DNA of 64,000 nucleotides from Persicaria tinctoria. Its lineage: Eukaryota > Streptophyta > Magnoliopsida > Caryophyllales > Polygonaceae. The notes under the pieces were generated by a model. The model saw only the letters and a program-made list of their open reading frames with translations. It ran no database searches and had not been told where the DNA came from. Made by a program: the position numbers and the translations under genes. The stretch spans positions 26,729,967 to 26,793,966 of the forward strand of contig JBANSL010000004.1 in assembly GCA_037127255.1 (NCBI GenBank), in the 5' to 3' direction. Position 1 is the first letter of the stretch; each line of letters opens with the position of its first letter. This document shows positions 12,978-23,494 of the stretch, in pieces.

Positions 12978-13016
12978 AGCTCACTCACCCGAATTTTTTC
13001 CTAATAAAAAAAACCT

Positions 13017-13433
13017 AGTTTATTTTTGTTTGTGACAGTTGGATAAATTGTTAGAATCTTAGTTCTCGGAATTTAAATCACCACATAGCCAAAATAATTC
13101 ATTGCCCTTATTTTCATACCAAGCCTGAGTACAACACCACCAAATAGAGTCTTCTTTGAAGTCTTCCATTGAGCGAAAGTCAAATTTGATATTACTTATT
13201 TGTTTTGAAGTATTAGGTGGAGATATCTCCCATAATCAGTTGCCCTTGGGAAACTATGGAATATATACATATGAAACACTTGCAGGTTAAAGGCAGTTGC
13301 CATTGGAAAATTGGTGGAGATATTATATTAATATTTCGAGGGCATTTTTTGTAATAAGGAAGAATGTCCAGGGTAATAACGTACTTTAGCATCGTCAGTT
13401 CGTTAGTAGCCAAGTTAGTTAGTTAGAGGTCTA
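13017..13433. other. Gap without a gene; contains a dispersed repeat
   Basis: No coding sequence is visible. A stretch at about 13193-13250 (TTATTTGTTTTGAAGTATTA, then GGTGGAGATATCTC) recurs at 20085-20130, so part of this gap belongs to a repeat family I cannot name. Confidence 0.5.
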
Positions 13434-13569
13434 TGTTAGTATTGTAAGATCATGAGATTGATGTAAAGTCCTCCTCGAGGGTTTCATTCATTAGACAATG
13501 ACATATATAGGTTACAAGGTACTGGGCCTTTAGGCCCACTATACAATATGAGACCTATGTCATCTATCA
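13434..13569 (-). mobile_element. Short copia LTR (3' LTR of the antisense element)
   Basis: It begins TGTTAGTATTG and ends CTATCA. On the minus strand it follows directly after a polypurine-like TTGCGGGGGTT and the end of the copia RNase H frame, which is where a 3' LTR should lie. At 136 bp it is short for copia. No matching 5' LTR was found in the window. Confidence 0.65.
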
Positions 13570-14325
13570 AACCCCCGCAATCGAAAGTGGAGGGTCCTGT
13601 ACTATGATACTGGACAGAAAATCGAGGAACAACTGCCGAGGTAAACCCTTGGTGAAGATATCAGCGTACTGATAGGAGGACGGGACATGAAGAACACGAA
13701 CATGTCCAAGAGAAACCTTGTCCCGAACGAAGTGCAGATCGAGCTCAATGTGCTTCGTTCGCTGATGCTGGACTGGGTTGTTGGCCAGATAGACGGCGGA
13801 GACGTTGTCGGTGTAGACCAGCGTGGCCTTCTGAAGAGGGCAGCGGAGCTCAAGAAGGAGATTGCGCAGCCAAGAGCACTCGGAGACAACGTTAGCGACA
13901 CCTTTGTACTCTGCCTCGGCGCTAGAGCGAGACACTATATACTGACGCTTCGCGGACCACGACACAAGGGTGTCGTTGAAAAAGACACAGTTGCCAGATG
14001 TGGAGCGATGTGTGTCAGGACAACCACCAATCCGCATCAGTGTAAGCAAGGAGGTCATGCCGAGAGGAAGGGGTGATTGTGGTGCCCAGCTCGAGGGTAC
14101 CGCTGATGTACCGGATGATCCGCTTCAAGGCCTTAAAGTGCGGTTCTCGGGGCGTATGCATGAACAGGCAGATTTGCTGAAAGGCGTAACTGTGTTCTGG
14201 CATGGTGAACGTAAGATACTGCAATGCATCGGCGAGGCTCCGGTAAAACGTTGGATCATCAAACAGAGGACCAGAGTGAGCACTGAGCTTGTTGGAAGTA
14301 TCCATGTTGTGAGTTGAATCTGCCA
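13567..14325 (-). pseudogene. Ty1/copia pol remnant: RNase H
   Basis: The minus-strand translation shows the copia RT-RNase H connection (PTFYRSLADALQYLTF, RIIRYISGTLELG, LLAYTDADW). RNase H follows (GCPDTHRSTSG, SWSAKRQYIVSRSSAEAEYK, YTDNVSAVYLANNP, HIELDLHFVRDKV, TKGLPRQLFLDFLSSI). The D, E and D residues are present. A frame change near 14030 separates the two parts. The upstream RT lies at 16140-16730, pushed away by the LTR insertion at 14326-16135. Confidence 0.9.
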
Positions 14326-14690
14326 TGTTTTACAGTAACTTTTATATCGTTTTCCGCATGCATTTCATGCATTTGGGTTAGAATAATACAGAATCTGTGT
14401 AGTATATGTTTATTTGCAATATATGGAGGTCTACACAAGTTTTTGTTATATTTCCCAGAAATCGGACGCACTTTGGAGCTTAATGAAAACTAATGGAGAA
14501 GCTAAGGATGGTGCGGCTGGAGAAAAAGGCCTTTTTTCACCATTCTTCATTCTGAATCAAGCTTTAATGTCTTCATAAGAGTTGTAGCCCTCGGAAAGCG
14601 CTTTTCAACGCATGGTCATATGCGTCAATCCAACGAACGAGGAATCGAGAAAGTGAGTTTCAAGAACAAAGCAGAATGCTGAGAAACGTA

Positions 14691-15004
14691 GTCGATATCG
14701 AGTTGTTTTACTCGATATCGAGTAACTCGGATCGAGTAAAGACCCCAAAAATCAACAAGAGAAGCTGGGAGCTGGAGCAGGTTAGTCGATATCGAGGAAA
14801 CACTTGGTCGATTTCCATGTCCAGAACCGAGATCGACGAAGCTGAGCACTGGGGAGCCGAGTAGAAGTTAGTTGATATTGAGTAACTTTATTCGATATCG
14901 AGGACAAACCAAGTCGACAAGTGTCCTGTTGGCCGATATGGAGTTGCTGAGCACAAGACGAATAAAATGCTAGTCGATATCGAGGACTCCTACTCGATAT
15001 CGAG
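14691..15004 (+). repeat. Dispersed palindrome field, word TCGATATCGA
   Basis: Six exact copies of the 10-base palindrome TCGATATCGA occur at about 14692, 14712, 14786, 14892, 14974 and 14994. Diverged copies lie near 14871 (GTTGATATTGAG) and 14932. Spacing is irregular. The field lies between the conserved LTR start block and the TATA box, so in U3. Confidence 0.9.
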
Positions 15005-15270
15005 GACGTCTCAGTGGCGGATTCCGAGCTATCCGGATATCTTGTTAAGTTTCTATCCCGAAGCCGATGGTGATATTTTCGAGACCAAATTCGATCCACA
15101 TCTATCAAGAGCTATCAAGTTCAAGGAAGAATTATCCACATTAGATATTTTCCTTATTTAATTATTAGATTTATTTTCTTTATTTATCAAGTTTTTATCT
15201 TAAGTAAGTAGATAGATAGATATAGATATAGATAGAGTTTCTTTCCTAGATTAGCTTGGAATGAAGCCTA

Positions 15271-15291
15271 TAAATAAAGCCCTAGGGGGCT
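15271..15291 (+). promoter_or_regulatory. TATA box of the LTR
   Basis: TATAAATAAAGCCCTAGGGGG is a good TATA box with conserved downstream sequence. The same arrangement occurs in the LTR at about 62850-62870, and on the minus strand at about 54330-54350 a TATATAAAGCCC block lies beside a CTAGGG block. Transcription would start some 30 bases downstream, near the following GA-rich tract. Confidence 0.65.
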
Positions 15292-15325
15292 GATTTTCAT
15301 TCATTCAAAGAAAAGTTGTCTTAGG

Positions 15326-15410
15326 GCGCAAGGAGAGAGGAGAGAGGAGGAGGAGAGAGAGAGAGAGAAGGCGAGAGAGAGAGGAGAGAGAGAGAGAGAG
15401 AGATGAGGAG
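15326..15410 (+). repeat. GA-rich microsatellite
   Basis: An almost pure purine tract of GAGA and GGA units sits just downstream of the LTR TATA box, in the likely 5' leader. Confidence 0.9.
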
Positions 15411-16139
15411 GAGGAAGGAGACGAACGGTTGTAAGTTTTAGTTTATTTTATGTTAAAGTAAATTTCTTTTATTATGTTTTATTTATAATTTTCTTCTTCT
15501 AGGGTTGGGGTGATCCCAACATAGATATGTGTGTTTGATTTATAAATTCATGAATTTATATGTCTTTATCATCATCTACCTATGTGCTTAATCTTTTGCG
15601 AGAGTTGAGGAAATTTGTTATTCATGATATTGAAGCGAAAGTGATCTTATTATGAATTGGATAGTAATTAGGGTTTATTTGCGAGAGCCGACTAATCCTA
15701 ATTAAGAAAAGGTAGAAACAAATTAGGTTTTTATGCGAGAGCCTCTATCACCTAAATTGTTGGAATTTACGAAAGTCGATTCTTTGATATAAAGCATGCA
15801 TCTTTATGTGATTTATGATATGCACATATGTTTATTATGGTGGTGATCCCTAACCTTGGAAGTCTGCACCTTTATTTATTTTATTGCATTATTTTTATCC
15901 TGCAAATTTACCCGACACCGACCACCTCTTCTCCTACCATTCCCTCGACATCGACCAAGTCTTAGTCGACGTCGACAGCAACCTCCTCACCTTTTCCCGC
16001 TATCCCTGAACCCCAAAACACACTAAACCTAGAACCGCTGACTTCTCTCCTGAGGACGAACCTGACTCCACTATCCTATAGCGGGGTCTTGACTACAAAT
16101 TTATTTGGTCGGGAAACCCTCTCGTCAATCCACAGGGGT

Positions 16140-16800
16140 AACAACAGGCCAGACGCATTACACTACACGTCGACCCCCAAGAAGTAACACAACGGACCCA
16201 GATCTTACATGGTGAACTCGGCACTCAACTATGAAACAAAAGGCGTCTGAAGAGCATCAGAAGAGGCGGTGAGGATGATGTCGTCGACATATAGTAACAG
16301 AAAGACCATGTATGTGCCTCTGCGATTGATAAACCGAGATGTATCTGAGCGGCTGCCAACGGACCCCAAGCGTAGCAGATGAGAAGCAAAGCGCTGGAAC
16401 CAAGCTCGTGGAGCCTGTTTCAGACCATACAGAGAGCGCTGCAGGAGACACACGTGCTTGGGATGATCAGCATCAGCAAACCTCGGCGGCTGAAACATGT
16501 AAACTGTCTCATTCAGATGGCCATGCATAAAGGCGTTCTTGACGTCCAGCGGATGAATGGGCGAATGTCGCAACAAAGCTAAGCTCAACACCACTCGGAT
16601 AGTGGTAGGCTTGACCATGGGGCTGAATGTCTCATCACAATCAATACCTGCCTGCTGAGATCGACTGTCGACCACAAGACGAGCTTTGTATCCCTACAAC
16701 GTCCCATCGGAGCGAAACTTTTGGCGGAACATTCGCCTCAGGAGAGCGAGGAACCAGAACCCAAGTACCATTCCTTGTAAGGGCCTTGTATTCGTCGAGC
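16140..16800 (-). pseudogene. Ty1/copia pol remnant: reverse transcriptase
   Basis: The minus-strand frame shows the copia RT core: GIDCDETFSPMVKPTTIRVV, LDVKNAFMHGHLNE, RSLYGLKQAPRAWF and the catalytic box LLLYVDDIIL. Upstream, in another frame, lie the usual KFRSDG-type residues before the RT. Downstream the frame continues after a shift with DLGPL and YFLGV towards 16140. This is followed by the LTR insertion. Stops and shifts make it inactive. Confidence 0.9.
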
Positions 16801-17350
16801 ATAGTCGCCTGCCAATTCGAGTCGAGGAGGGTGTTTTTGTGAGAGGTGGGGATGGGGGAAAGGGAGGTCAGGTTAGAGGCAGGAGGTGGTTAGGGTTCGG
16901 TGGGGATGGCAGGAGAGGGTGCGGCGGGCGTTGCGGAATGCTACGACCGCGGCATCGGGTGTGGCGGGGGGACACATCCGAGAGGACGCATGGGGACGAT
17001 CTAACGAGGTATGAAAACACTGGATGTGCTGCGGGTGTGTGGTATGGTGGTAGGATTTGGGGGTGGCGGTGGGGGTGGTGTAGGGGGAGAGGCATGAGCA
17101 CCGGGAGTGCTATGGGAAGGAGAAGGTGAGGGAAGGAGAACTCGGACTCAGACTGAGACACATGGGGTGTGGAAGATGGGAGAGGATGAGAAGAAAAGGG
17201 AAAGTGAGGGAAGGAGAACTCGGACTCAGACTGAGACACATGGGGTGTGCTATGGGAAGGAGAAAGTGAGGGAAGGAGATCCGATGAACCACTATTATTG
17301 GTTTAGATTTCGATAATCTTGAAGAAGGGAAGAGTATTGAAGGTCTCTGA
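16800..17350 (-). pseudogene. Pro/Ser-rich linker between copia integrase and RT
   Basis: The minus strand encodes a long Pro/Ser/His-rich stretch, with a repeated VSQSESEFSFPH unit at about 17130-17240. In plant copia polyproteins such a variable linker precedes the RT. A duplicated segment (17115-17170 and 17208-17275) underlies the repeat. No integrase or gag is found to the right, so the element is truncated near 17350. Confidence 0.6.
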
Positions 17351-18262
17351 GGGAGAATTAATAGAGTTGGAGAAGACAAAGAGGTGAACGAGCATGAAAG
17401 CGTGATTCTTTTTCTCTCACTCTATCTCCGCTTTCAATTAAGCCTAAGAGGAGTGTGTGTTCACACAATTTTTTTTTAAAATACAAGTACACCCTTGGGC
17501 CGAAACACCCGAGGCCCATTGGATTTTGAGGCCCTGGGCAATTGCACACTTTGCACTTGTCCAGGGCCAGCCCTGATCTCACCACATTGAAATGCTTTTG
17601 GTTTCTAATGCAGGATAAAGCAAGTGCGACCGTCTGAGGGGTTTTAGACAGTGTGGGGTTAATATAGGGAGACATGTGAATGACTAGTGTCAAGCTAAGA
17701 CGAGAAGTGGAATCTGATAGATATTTGCGAACACTTATCTCATCATCGGCAACTCTATCCAGTATTTTTGGTTAACATACACAAGACTTGTGAAACTTCG
17801 GTTGTCGACGAATTGTTGCAACAAGTAGTAGCCTCCCATGTAACAACCTATGTATAAATCCTCATGTTGATCTAGATGGTTGCATAATACCACTTTCATT
17901 ATATTTTTGGGAAAGCTGGCTCTTCGTGTCGTACGTATCCAAGGCACGGTGTGCCGGGGTATCCGCAGTGACACTCTCCAATTATAACCCTAACCACCTA
18001 AACATACCGATTCATGAACATGTCAATGTTGTTCTTGCCCCAATATATTGAACCCTCCAAAGCCTACATACTTTCCTCTTAATTTCCTCCGACTTTCCTT
18101 CGTGAAAGTTCAAAAAAATCATCGATTTACCTCTAATTCAGTGATCAACTCTCGACTCCTCGAATCACTTTAGATATCGTAAGGGTGGGGTAGGCTAATA
18201 TGTTTCCCCACCCTTACGATTTTATTTTATTTTTATTTTTTGAAGTTTCACTCTCAAGTAAA
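17351..18262. other. Gap without a recognised gene
   Basis: A minus-strand frame at 17735-17974 encodes 79 residues ending QKYWIELPMMR. Its composition is protein-like, but I do not recognise it. A CCAGGGCCAGCCCTG end-like motif near 17561 resembles a hAT terminus without a visible partner. Confidence 0.4.
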
Positions 18263-18520
18263 GATCCACTTCGACGTCTAGTCGGGGTGTCTTACTGGTT
18301 AGGAGCAAGGGGTGGTAAGGAGGTCCCGGGTTCGATCTCTGTATCCACCCCTTTCAATGGATTAAAATCTAAGGTTTGTCTTGCTCCTTACTAGTGGGTC
18401 AACTACGTCAGCGCAAGCCGGTTTACTTGGTATGTGGCTCTTTTTGGATGGGTCATGTGCTCGAGGTTTACCACCAAATGTGGGTTCCGCGTCATCCAAA
18501 AAAAAAAGACCCACTTCGAC
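18263..18520 (+). mobile_element. tRNA-derived SINE with target duplication
   Basis: The body is 18276-18507. A box A-like TACTGGTTAGGAGC lies near 18293 and a box B GGTTCGATCTC near 18330, a spacing right for an internal pol III promoter. The 3' end is a 10-A tail after GTCATCC. The flanks GATCCACTTCGAC (18263-18275) and GACCCACTTCGAC (18508-18520) are a 13-bp target duplication with one mismatch. The body of about 232 bp is a normal length. It encodes no protein and would need LINE enzymes. Confidence 0.9.
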
Positions 18521-18754
18521 TCTTGCACAAAATTTAACTTTAATAATTGATTTAACAATATTTCTAACTTATGTTAATAAGGCATAAATATAGAATCTTA
18601 ATTAAGATAGATTTTTTTAATAAGATAAAAGTTCGGCTAGTTGTTACTACCTATGCAATCCTCTCTGATGATATCAAGAAGATTTGAATTTGTATTCAAT
18701 CCAACCCCGCCAATAGAGCGACCAATGTGTACAAACTTGTCAATCACTCTATTA

Positions 18755-19951
18755 TAGGGGTGATATACGAGCCGAATGAGCCGTGCTTGACCTGTTCAAG
18801 TTTGGCTCGTTCGGAAAACGAGCCGAGCTCGAGCCCAAAAATTATTCGAGCTTTTTTTGGCGCTCAAGCTCGGCTCGCGAGCCTAGGGATAAGCTCGAGC
18901 TCAGCTTGTGAAGGCTCGAACAAGCCGAATGAACAAGCCTGAGCTCGTTCAAGCTCGTCAATTGGGCTCGTTCGGCTCGTTTGAGCTAGATTTGTAGCTG
19001 AAATCTAAATTCAGAAGGGTTGTAAAACAAGAAGAAAACCCTAAAATAAAAGTTCCATTGATGAAGAAGGATAGATGGAGGGAGAAAGTAATCCCAACTC
19101 TTAATTTTATACAAAATCGAAGCAACAAACCCTCACATACTACAATTTCATAAACAAGATCCAACAATTAAGTAATCCCAACTCTTAATTTTATATAGAA
19201 TCGAAGCATCAATGAATAGGATCGAACTAACAACCCGTGATTCCAAAAAGGGAGGCATCCAACTGTTGAATCCGACGCCTGGTTCTTCTCTCTTCACTTC
19301 CACCTCGTCCTGCAAATCCTTTGACACATCAGCCTCGATGGCTTCCTCTACCCTGAGGATCGGCTTCCTCCACGCGTTTCTCTGAATCGGTGAAAGCATC
19401 TTTGCATCCTCCTCCCTTCATGGACAAACAGAATCTGCACTCTTCTTCTTCAACTTCTTTAGATCCGTCACCTTCTTCGAATATCGCAGCCGCCTCCAGA
19501 TCTCGAGCGGGAGGGAATGGAAGGAGGGAGGAATGGGAAGAGGGAGGAAGGCTTCTTCAGATCCGTCTTCTTCTTTGAATATCGCCGTCGTCGTCGCCGC
19601 CGCTTCTGGATCTAGAGCAAGAGGGCTTGGAAGGAGGGAGAAAGGGGAAGAGGGAGGAAGGAGAAGAGGGAGAAAGGGGAAGAGGAAGAGGAAGGAAGTG
19701 CTTGGTGAGATCTCCTTACGGCCTGAACTAAGGAAAGAGGGAGGCAGGACGTTAAAAAAGGGAGGCATCCAACACACACATAACCCTATGAGTAATTTGG
19801 GAAATGAACCCACTCGGGCTTTTGGGCTCGGCTCAGGCTCGACTCGAGCTTCAAAAATTGTTCAGGCTCGGCTTGTTTTACGGTTTCGAACGAGCCGAGC
19901 TCGAGCTTTTTCGAGCCGAGCTCGAGCTGTTCGACTCAAATAACAGTCCTA
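18755..19951. mobile_element. Non-autonomous hAT element with GAGCTCGAGC-type ends
   Basis: A perfect 8-bp duplication, CTCTATTA, flanks the element at 18747-18754 and 19952-19959, the size made by hAT transposases. The ends are TAGGGGTG at the left and CAGTCCTA at the right, imperfect inverted repeats. Within about 200 bp of the left end and 130 bp of the right end the sequence is packed with CGAGCC, GAGCTCGAGC and GCTCGTTC words. The interior holds a duplicated segment (about 19088 and 19171), short Ser/Arg/Gly-rich frames (19400-19780) and no transposase. Confidence 0.88.
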
Positions 19952-19959
19952 CTCTATTA

Positions 19960-20548
19960 CCTTCACGGGGCACATGACATAATTTTACTTCCTAAATTGT
20001 GTGGATTATTAGTTTGATATCTCCCATAATCAGTTATATTTCCAAGGGTATTTGCCTTTCACCTATAAGTGTTCTACTTATTTGTTTTGAAGTATTATAG
20101 GTGGAGATATCTCTCATAATCGATTCTTTTTCCAAAGTACCAACTACAAATCTATTCTAATTATCAGTCTTTGCTCTATTAAGTTTATATTATAAATAAT
20201 TTAGTTACTACACATTTAAATTAGTTTGAACTATTTTATACACATTTCACTAATTTTTTCCTAGTAATATTCTGATACCTCAAAACATGTAGTTAAAAAT
20301 ACTCCAAAGTTATTCAATTAAATTCTCTAGTATAATATATTGATTAAAATAAGAAAATATAGTTACCGAGCATATGAATCTTTTTTTAGTCGGTGATCAT
20401 ATTAATAAAATTAAAAATATTCCATAATGAAATAAAAAAAAAGTAAACTAAAAGATAAATGGTATTACTCCATATTTTTTTCCTTTGAATAAGTTGAATG
20501 ATTAATGGACCTGTATAATTTGATTAAAAACACATAATTATTACGGAG
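19960..20548. other. AT-rich gap, no gene seen
   Basis: The only structure is the GGTGGAGATATCTC-containing repeat near 20085-20130, also present at 13193-13250, plus a partial inverted copy near 20015-20035. Confidence 0.5.
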
Positions 20549-20550
20549 TA

Positions 20551-20824
20551 CTCCCACCGCCTCAAAATTTATGTCGTTTTAGGATTTTACACAAGTTTTA
20601 ATAAAATACTCACCCCTCAATTAGCATAATCATTCTACTAACTTTTTAATTAAAAAAATTTTAATACCCACTATATTTTTTTAACCAATCAAAATTTTAA
20701 AAAAAGTCAACAACACACAAATCGATACAAATCATACTATCCTCTACCTAAAAAACCTAAAACTACATCTATTTTAATAAAAGAATAAAAACCTAAAACG
20801 AGATAAATTTCGTGACGAAGAGAG
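20551..20824. mobile_element. Stowaway-type MITE
   Basis: The ends begin CTCCCACCGCCTCAAAATTT and, complemented, CTCTCTTCGTCACGAAATTT, both running on to CGTTTTAGG. TA is duplicated on each side. Length is 274 bp with no coding sequence. This fits the Tc1/mariner-related Stowaway family. Confidence 0.85.
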
Positions 20825-21042
20825 TATTAAAGAGAACAAAAAAAAGGAAGATGAAAAGTTAATAGCATTTGTATCGCGTATGTATTTAATGGTTATGCAT
20901 TAAATATTGAGTTGAGAAAGTGAAAGATAAAAAGAGATTATAATGCACAATAGCATCTGTTGGGCTTCGAACTCAGGTTGCAAGTGAAACAACACGCTTT
21001 ATTGTTTTAAAACCCACTATAAAAAAACCCCAACTGGCGAGA

Positions 21043-21801
21043 ATGAACGCGCTTTTCATCCAAGCCACGCGCCCCCAATTTCGTCCCGTCAAAACCCAAA
21101 CCCCCAAATCCAGAGTGAAATCTGGCCATTCCCCTTCGGATTCAAGCCACAAATCTTTCTTTGTTGCGAATTCGAGTCTCAATCTCGACTTCCCCGATCA
21201 TCTGAAACCACAAGCATGTCCAAACACTCATGAGTTTTGGGTGATTTCTCTGATAAGTGAGTTCGGCGGTCGAAGTCTCGTGAGCCTTGGTTTCGTTTGC
21301 CGAGGAGTCCAGAAGGTGGGGAAAAATTTCAGAAAAAGGAAAAAAAGTGTTTGTCGGAAGGGGTGTTGGGGTTGCGCCTTGTGGGTGGGTGCGTCGCGGT
21401 GGCCGGACGTCGGTGGATCTTCTCAAATCTGTAATGGTGAGTTGGGGTCCGAGGGAGTTTCTCCTTTGACCGGTGGTGGTGTGGGGTTGATAGCTCGCTT
21501 TCCCGGCGTCTCTCGACTTAGTCTGGTTGGGACCGCCCCTCTGAAGGTTACAACTGTGGCATTTTCGACTCAAAAAGCATGTAAGTTAATTTTCTTCTCT
21601 TTCTTCACCTTCAATTGGTGCCAAAAAAACCTGGTGATAAAGGTCTCCTCTTCACCACTTACCCCCCGAGTTTCGGGCCTTAAACAAATTGTGGATATTG
21701 GGGATCTTATTGCCCCTATCTCCAGTTTTGATGAAATATTGTGTCCCTGGTCCTCGGTTGATCAGGGTTTGCCTTATGAAGATTGGCACCTCGTGTGTTA
21801 A
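21043..21801 (+). CDS. LINE 5' open frame, 252 codons, coding status uncertain
   Basis: The frame begins MNALFIQATRP and includes a basic stretch (KVGKNFRKRKKSVCRKG). Near the end is a segment VSSSPLTPRVSGLKQ then VDIGD. Almost the same segment recurs downstream in the overlapping 21689 frame, and a diverged one occurs in LINE A near 2010-2045. No CCHC knuckle or DUF4283 domain, usual for plant L1 ORF1, is visible. It may be the start of ORF1 separated from the next frame by a shift, or untranslated leader. Confidence 0.4.
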   Translation: MNALFIQATRPQFRPVKTQTPKSRVKSGHSPSDSSHKSFFVANSSLNLDFPDHLKPQACPNTHEFWVISLISEFGGRSLVSLGFVCRGVQKVGKNFRKRKKSVCRKGCWGCALWVGASRWPDVGGSSQICNGELGSEGVSPLTGGGVGLIARFPGVSRLSLVGTAPLKVTTVAFSTQKACKLIFFSFFTFNWCQKNLVIKVSSSPLTPRVSGLKQIVDIGDLIAPISSFDEILCPWSSVDQGLPYEDWHLVC

Positions 21802-23494
21802 TTTTGCTCTTGAATCTCAACTTTATGCTCCCAATTGTGTCTCTTGTTGTGAGGTAATATACTGTTTTAAAACTCTCATGAAATTCATCAATATGTTGCT
21901 TGGTTTAGCTTACTTGCTGCTTGTTGTCCATCTTTTCGCCATCTTCTGGTGGTCAAAAAACCAGGTGATAGAGGTCTCCTCTTCACCATGTACCCCCCGA
22001 TTTTCGGGCCCTAAACAATCTGTGGATATTGGGGATTTCCTCCTCTCTATCTCCAGTTTTGATGAAACACTGGTTGCTTTAAATCCTGATATTGGAAAAA
22101 TATGTCTTGCTTTGATTGTATTATTGATTTGTTGTAACTGTCATTGTCTCTCTCCAATGGAATTTGAGCTTCCTTTTGCTACTGGTGTTGCATTTGGGCG
22201 TCTCTATTGTCCCCTCATGAGTATGCTTACCAAGATTTGCAATATACACTGTAGTAATTGTCTTACCCTTGCCGTCGGGTTGATCCCTCACCTTGCTATG
22301 AATTATTATTCATGTTTAAAATGGATTTATAAACTGGTGCACAAAAGTTCATATATACATGACAGGTCCTTCTCTTCTCGGTCCCGACTCAGGAAGTCTT
22401 ATGTCCCTGATCTTCGGTTGTTCAGGGTTGGGCTTGTGTGGCCTGACAATTCAAGTGCTACTCTTGCTCTGGAATCTCAACTCTCTACACTCAGATGTGT
22501 CACTTCTCTTGCCATGGTTTACTTTGATACGTTGCTATGGCGGAGGTTTCTCGCTTCTGATGCATATTTATCTCTTGTGGCTTCGGGGTGCTTTGTACCA
22601 GTGCGTAGCTACAATATCCCTCTTGATGTGAATATGGGTCAATATGTCCCGGTTTCGCCTAATCACTCTTTGCACACAACAGCTGATGATGCTCGTTTCG
22701 GTGTCGATCCGGTGCTCATGGTTATTCGGATTTGGCTAAGTGACCATGTTAGGCTTGACTTCCAGGTGTTGTCTTCTAGCCCCTTTCTACTACCTGCTAC
22801 TCTGCTGCGCAGCAATGGTTTCATTACTGCTCTCACTATTCTATCTCTTGCCTCCTTTGTTGCTCCTGGTGCTTTACTGTCGGGTGTTCACCAGTTGGAG
22901 CAGGAGGAGGTTGGGAGGTCACCGAAACCTGAAGCCAGTGTGTGTACAAGTAAATTAGGCAAGGTCGTCTTGACTTCGCCCATGCTGAAGGGATTGGAAG
23001 CCAAACAGTCGTGGTTGAGTATTGTTGAGGTTTATGATAAACCAATTTTTACATCATATATTATTAGTAGAAGGAAGGTGGACAACTTAATCTTGTTTTC
23101 CTCTCTTGTAATCGGCTTTGATAGCCATTTTATCCCGTTTCCTCGTCATTCCATTGACATCCTTCTTATGTCTTGTGTAGGAAACGTAGTGCTGGAAAAG
23201 CCAACAACAATCCTTAATTGTTTGAATAATAACCTGGAAAAAATTCTCAAAAATAAATCAACTAATGTCAATCTATTCTCTTCTCAAATTTGGGAGAGGT
23301 TTACCTTGTTCCACGGTTTTTACATAAACAAAGATTCCAAGATTTTGTATCACAAAAATCTAAGTGGTCTTAACAACAAAATAGACAAACCGTCCAAAAC
23401 AAATTTGTTTTCTCATTTCAAATACATAGTTAAATTGATTTTTGTTATGAAGACCTCCAACTATCGTCCTCATATCACTGACAGTTATAGATGA
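21689..23494 (+). CDS. LINE candidate ORF1, 601 codons, no known domain
   Basis: This is a long uninterrupted frame directly before ORF2. Its stop overlaps the ORF2 start in ATGA at 23491-23494, a typical ORF1/ORF2 junction. The protein is unusual, rich in Leu, Ser, Cys and Val. It repeats two modules: residues about 91-125 repeat the VSSSP-TPR-SG-K module of the preceding frame, and a V-P-x-RL-RV...ALESQL module occurs near residues 20-55 and again near 225-265. No nucleic-acid-binding motif is recognised. Length and overlap argue for coding. Composition and the lack of a matching long frame in LINE A argue against. Confidence 0.45.
   Translation: MWILGILLPLSPVLMKYCVPGPRLIRVCLMKIGTSCVNFALESQLYAPNCVSCCEVIYCFKTLMKFINMLLGLAYLLLVVHLFAIFWWSKNQVIEVSSSPCTPRFSGPKQSVDIGDFLLSISSFDETLVALNPDIGKICLALIVLLICCNCHCLSPMEFELPFATGVAFGRLYCPLMSMLTKICNIHCSNCLTLAVGLIPHLAMNYYSCLKWIYKLVHKSSYIHDRSFSSRSRLRKSYVPDLRLFRVGLVWPDNSSATLALESQLSTLRCVTSLAMVYFDTLLWRRFLASDAYLSLVASGCFVPVRSYNIPLDVNMGQYVPVSPNHSLHTTADDARFGVDPVLMVIRIWLSDHVRLDFQVLSSSPFLLPATLLRSNGFITALTILSLASFVAPGALLSGVHQLEQEEVGRSPKPEASVCTSKLGKVVLTSPMLKGLEAKQSWLSIVEVYDKPIFTSYIISRRKVDNLILFSSLVIGFDSHFIPFPRHSIDILLMSCVGNVVLEKPTTILNCLNNNLEKILKNKSTNVNLFSSQIWERFTLFHGFYINKDSKILYHKNLSGLNNKIDKPSKTNLFSHFKYIVKLIFVMKTSNYRPHITDSYR

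Larger units (their letters stand above)
1540..13016 (+). mobile_element. LINE A: decayed L1-type retrotransposon, split by a CACTA insertion
   Basis: This is a second, older copy of the family at 21021-27608. Its 5' region (1560-1730) aligns with 21230-21350. ORF2 runs from about 3550 through endonuclease and RT domains. It is interrupted at 5983/11442 by a 5.46-kb CACTA element, then resumes with the zf-RVT and RNase H parts. The 3' end at 13003-13013 is a short A tract after CCTAAT, matching the tail context of the main copy. Without the CACTA the LINE is about 6.0 kb. Stops, frameshifts and a deletion near 5180 make it inactive. The exact 5' end and the target duplication could not be defined. 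Confidence 0.88.
14326..16135 (+). mobile_element. Probable solo LTR inserted in the copia pol gene
   Basis: The block interrupts the copia frame between the RT tail and the RNase H connection. It starts TGTTTTACAG. Its parts match LTRs elsewhere in the window: a GGTCTACACAAGTTTT block (14431), a TATA box with TATAAATAAAGCCCTAGGGGG at about 15270, and a U5-like block with GGTTTTTATGCGAGAGCC (15725). The first two recur at 62156-62880 and the last at 63940. The right edge is near the AATCCACA at 16129-16136. A clean target duplication is not visible, and about 40 bp of copia sequence seems lost. Family: probably Ty3/gypsy, inferred from layout only. Confidence 0.7.

Noticed and set aside
17540..17577. 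hAT terminus CCAGGGCCAGCCCTG, also at 27676-27738
   Set aside because: Two similar same-orientation ends are visible, but no partner end or 8-bp duplication, so no element could be delimited.
17735..17974. 79-codon minus-strand frame that looks protein-like
   Set aside because: No family recognised, no neighbouring exons found and no support beyond composition.
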